This document shows, one piece after another, positions 63,910 to 64,000 of a stretch of DNA of 64,000 bases. Each line of letters opens with the position of its first letter. The first letter of the stretch is position 1. The notes below the pieces were generated by a model, which made no database searches, was not told the DNA's origin, and worked only from the letters and a program-made list of their open reading frames with translations. Position numbers and translations under genes: made by a program. This DNA comes from Rubripirellula reticaptiva (GTDB lineage Bacteria; Planctomycetota; Planctomycetia; Pirellulales; Pirellulaceae): the NCBI RefSeq assembly GCF_007860175.1, contig NZ_SJPX01000002.1:992001-1056000 (forward strand), in the 5' to 3' direction.

Positions 63910-64000
63910 TCACTCGATCCAGCCGCCACCGATCACACGGGTCCCGTCGTAGACCACCGCGGCCTGGCCTGGGGCAACCGCCAACTCGGGCTCGTCAAAC
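63910..64000 (-). CDS. mnmA: tRNA-specific 2-thiouridylase MnmA, last 29 codons
   Basis: The frame entering from the right edge reads FDEPELAVAPGQAAVVYDGT then RVIGGGWIE and stops at 63910. APGQA-VVYDG and GGGWI at the extreme C-terminus are typical of MnmA (TrmU), which makes 2-thiouridine at tRNA position 34 with sulfur from a cysteine desulfurase. Only the end of the beta-barrel domain is visible, so catalytic residues cannot be checked. Confidence 0.75.
   Translation of the reverse strand, partial: FDEPELAVAPGQAAVVYDGTRVIGGGWIE

Overview
The window reads as chromosomal DNA of a planctomycete of the Rhodopirellula/Pirellulaceae type. The evidence is the gene repertoire: several secreted type I sulfatases, a Tat-exported Gfo/Idh/MocA oxidoreductase, a Cys-containing autotransporter barrel, sigma factors of the planctomycete ECF kind, orphan Tad-like and pseudopilin genes, and an MfnB homologue of the tetrahydromethanopterin C1 branch that planctomycetes share with archaea and methylotrophs. 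Genes sit on both strands in short operons, and many use GTG or TTG starts. I see no CRISPR array, tRNA, rRNA, phage or plasmid genes. The only mobile element I recognise is a decayed group II intron.

Layout. 1-6.6 kb (minus): glnS (cut by the left edge), a di-haem cytochrome c lipoprotein, gltX, an ECF sigma factor and bioA. 6.7-13.2 kb: ruvB, a divergent oxidoreductase/sulfatase pair around a perfect palindrome, aroC and rpiB. 13.6-15.5 kb: rpsA with a strong terminator. 15.6-20.3 kb (minus): TadE/TadG-like proteins, a secreted protein of unknown function, an 838-base gene-free stretch and an autotransporter. 20.6-21.9 kb: the group II intron, whose reverse transcriptase has lost its catalytic core. 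22-28.6 kb (minus): a NarL-type response regulator, a large low-complexity membrane protein, a cysteine desulfurase, a Nudix protein and a DUF3592 protein.

28.7-36.8 kb carries the three enzymes of reductive pyrimidine catabolism (hydantoinase/dihydropyrimidinase, PreA-like dehydrogenase, beta-ureidopropionase) on the minus strand. Two plus-strand sulfatases and a secreted protein lie between them. 36.9-41.6 kb: a signal peptidase I with a zinc-ribbon-like insert, fabH, sthA and a second nitrilase-family hydrolase. 41.5-44.3 kb: astB and astD, translationally coupled. 44.4-46.8 kb: five small prepilin-like genes in the order expected for gspG-H-I-J-K. 46.9-49.2 kb: an ECF sigma factor and the mcsA-mcsB protein-arginine kinase pair. 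49.6-64 kb: trpE, an SDR lacking the usual catalytic Tyr, aceE-aceF, rnd, mfnB, an SLC13-type carrier with RCK_C domains, a DUF3311-like/sodium-solute symporter pair, a secreted protein with DPFGG repeats, and the last codons of mnmA.

The genes joined by clear function are the pyrimidine trio, astDB, mcsAB, aceEF, the five-pseudopilin cassette and the symporter pair. Most others are solitary housekeeping genes. The observations I would look at first are the miniature GHIJK pseudopilus cassette, the zinc-ribbon signal peptidase, the internally deleted group II intron, the mcsAB pair outside Firmicutes, and the operator-like palindrome and tandem repeats in promoter regions.
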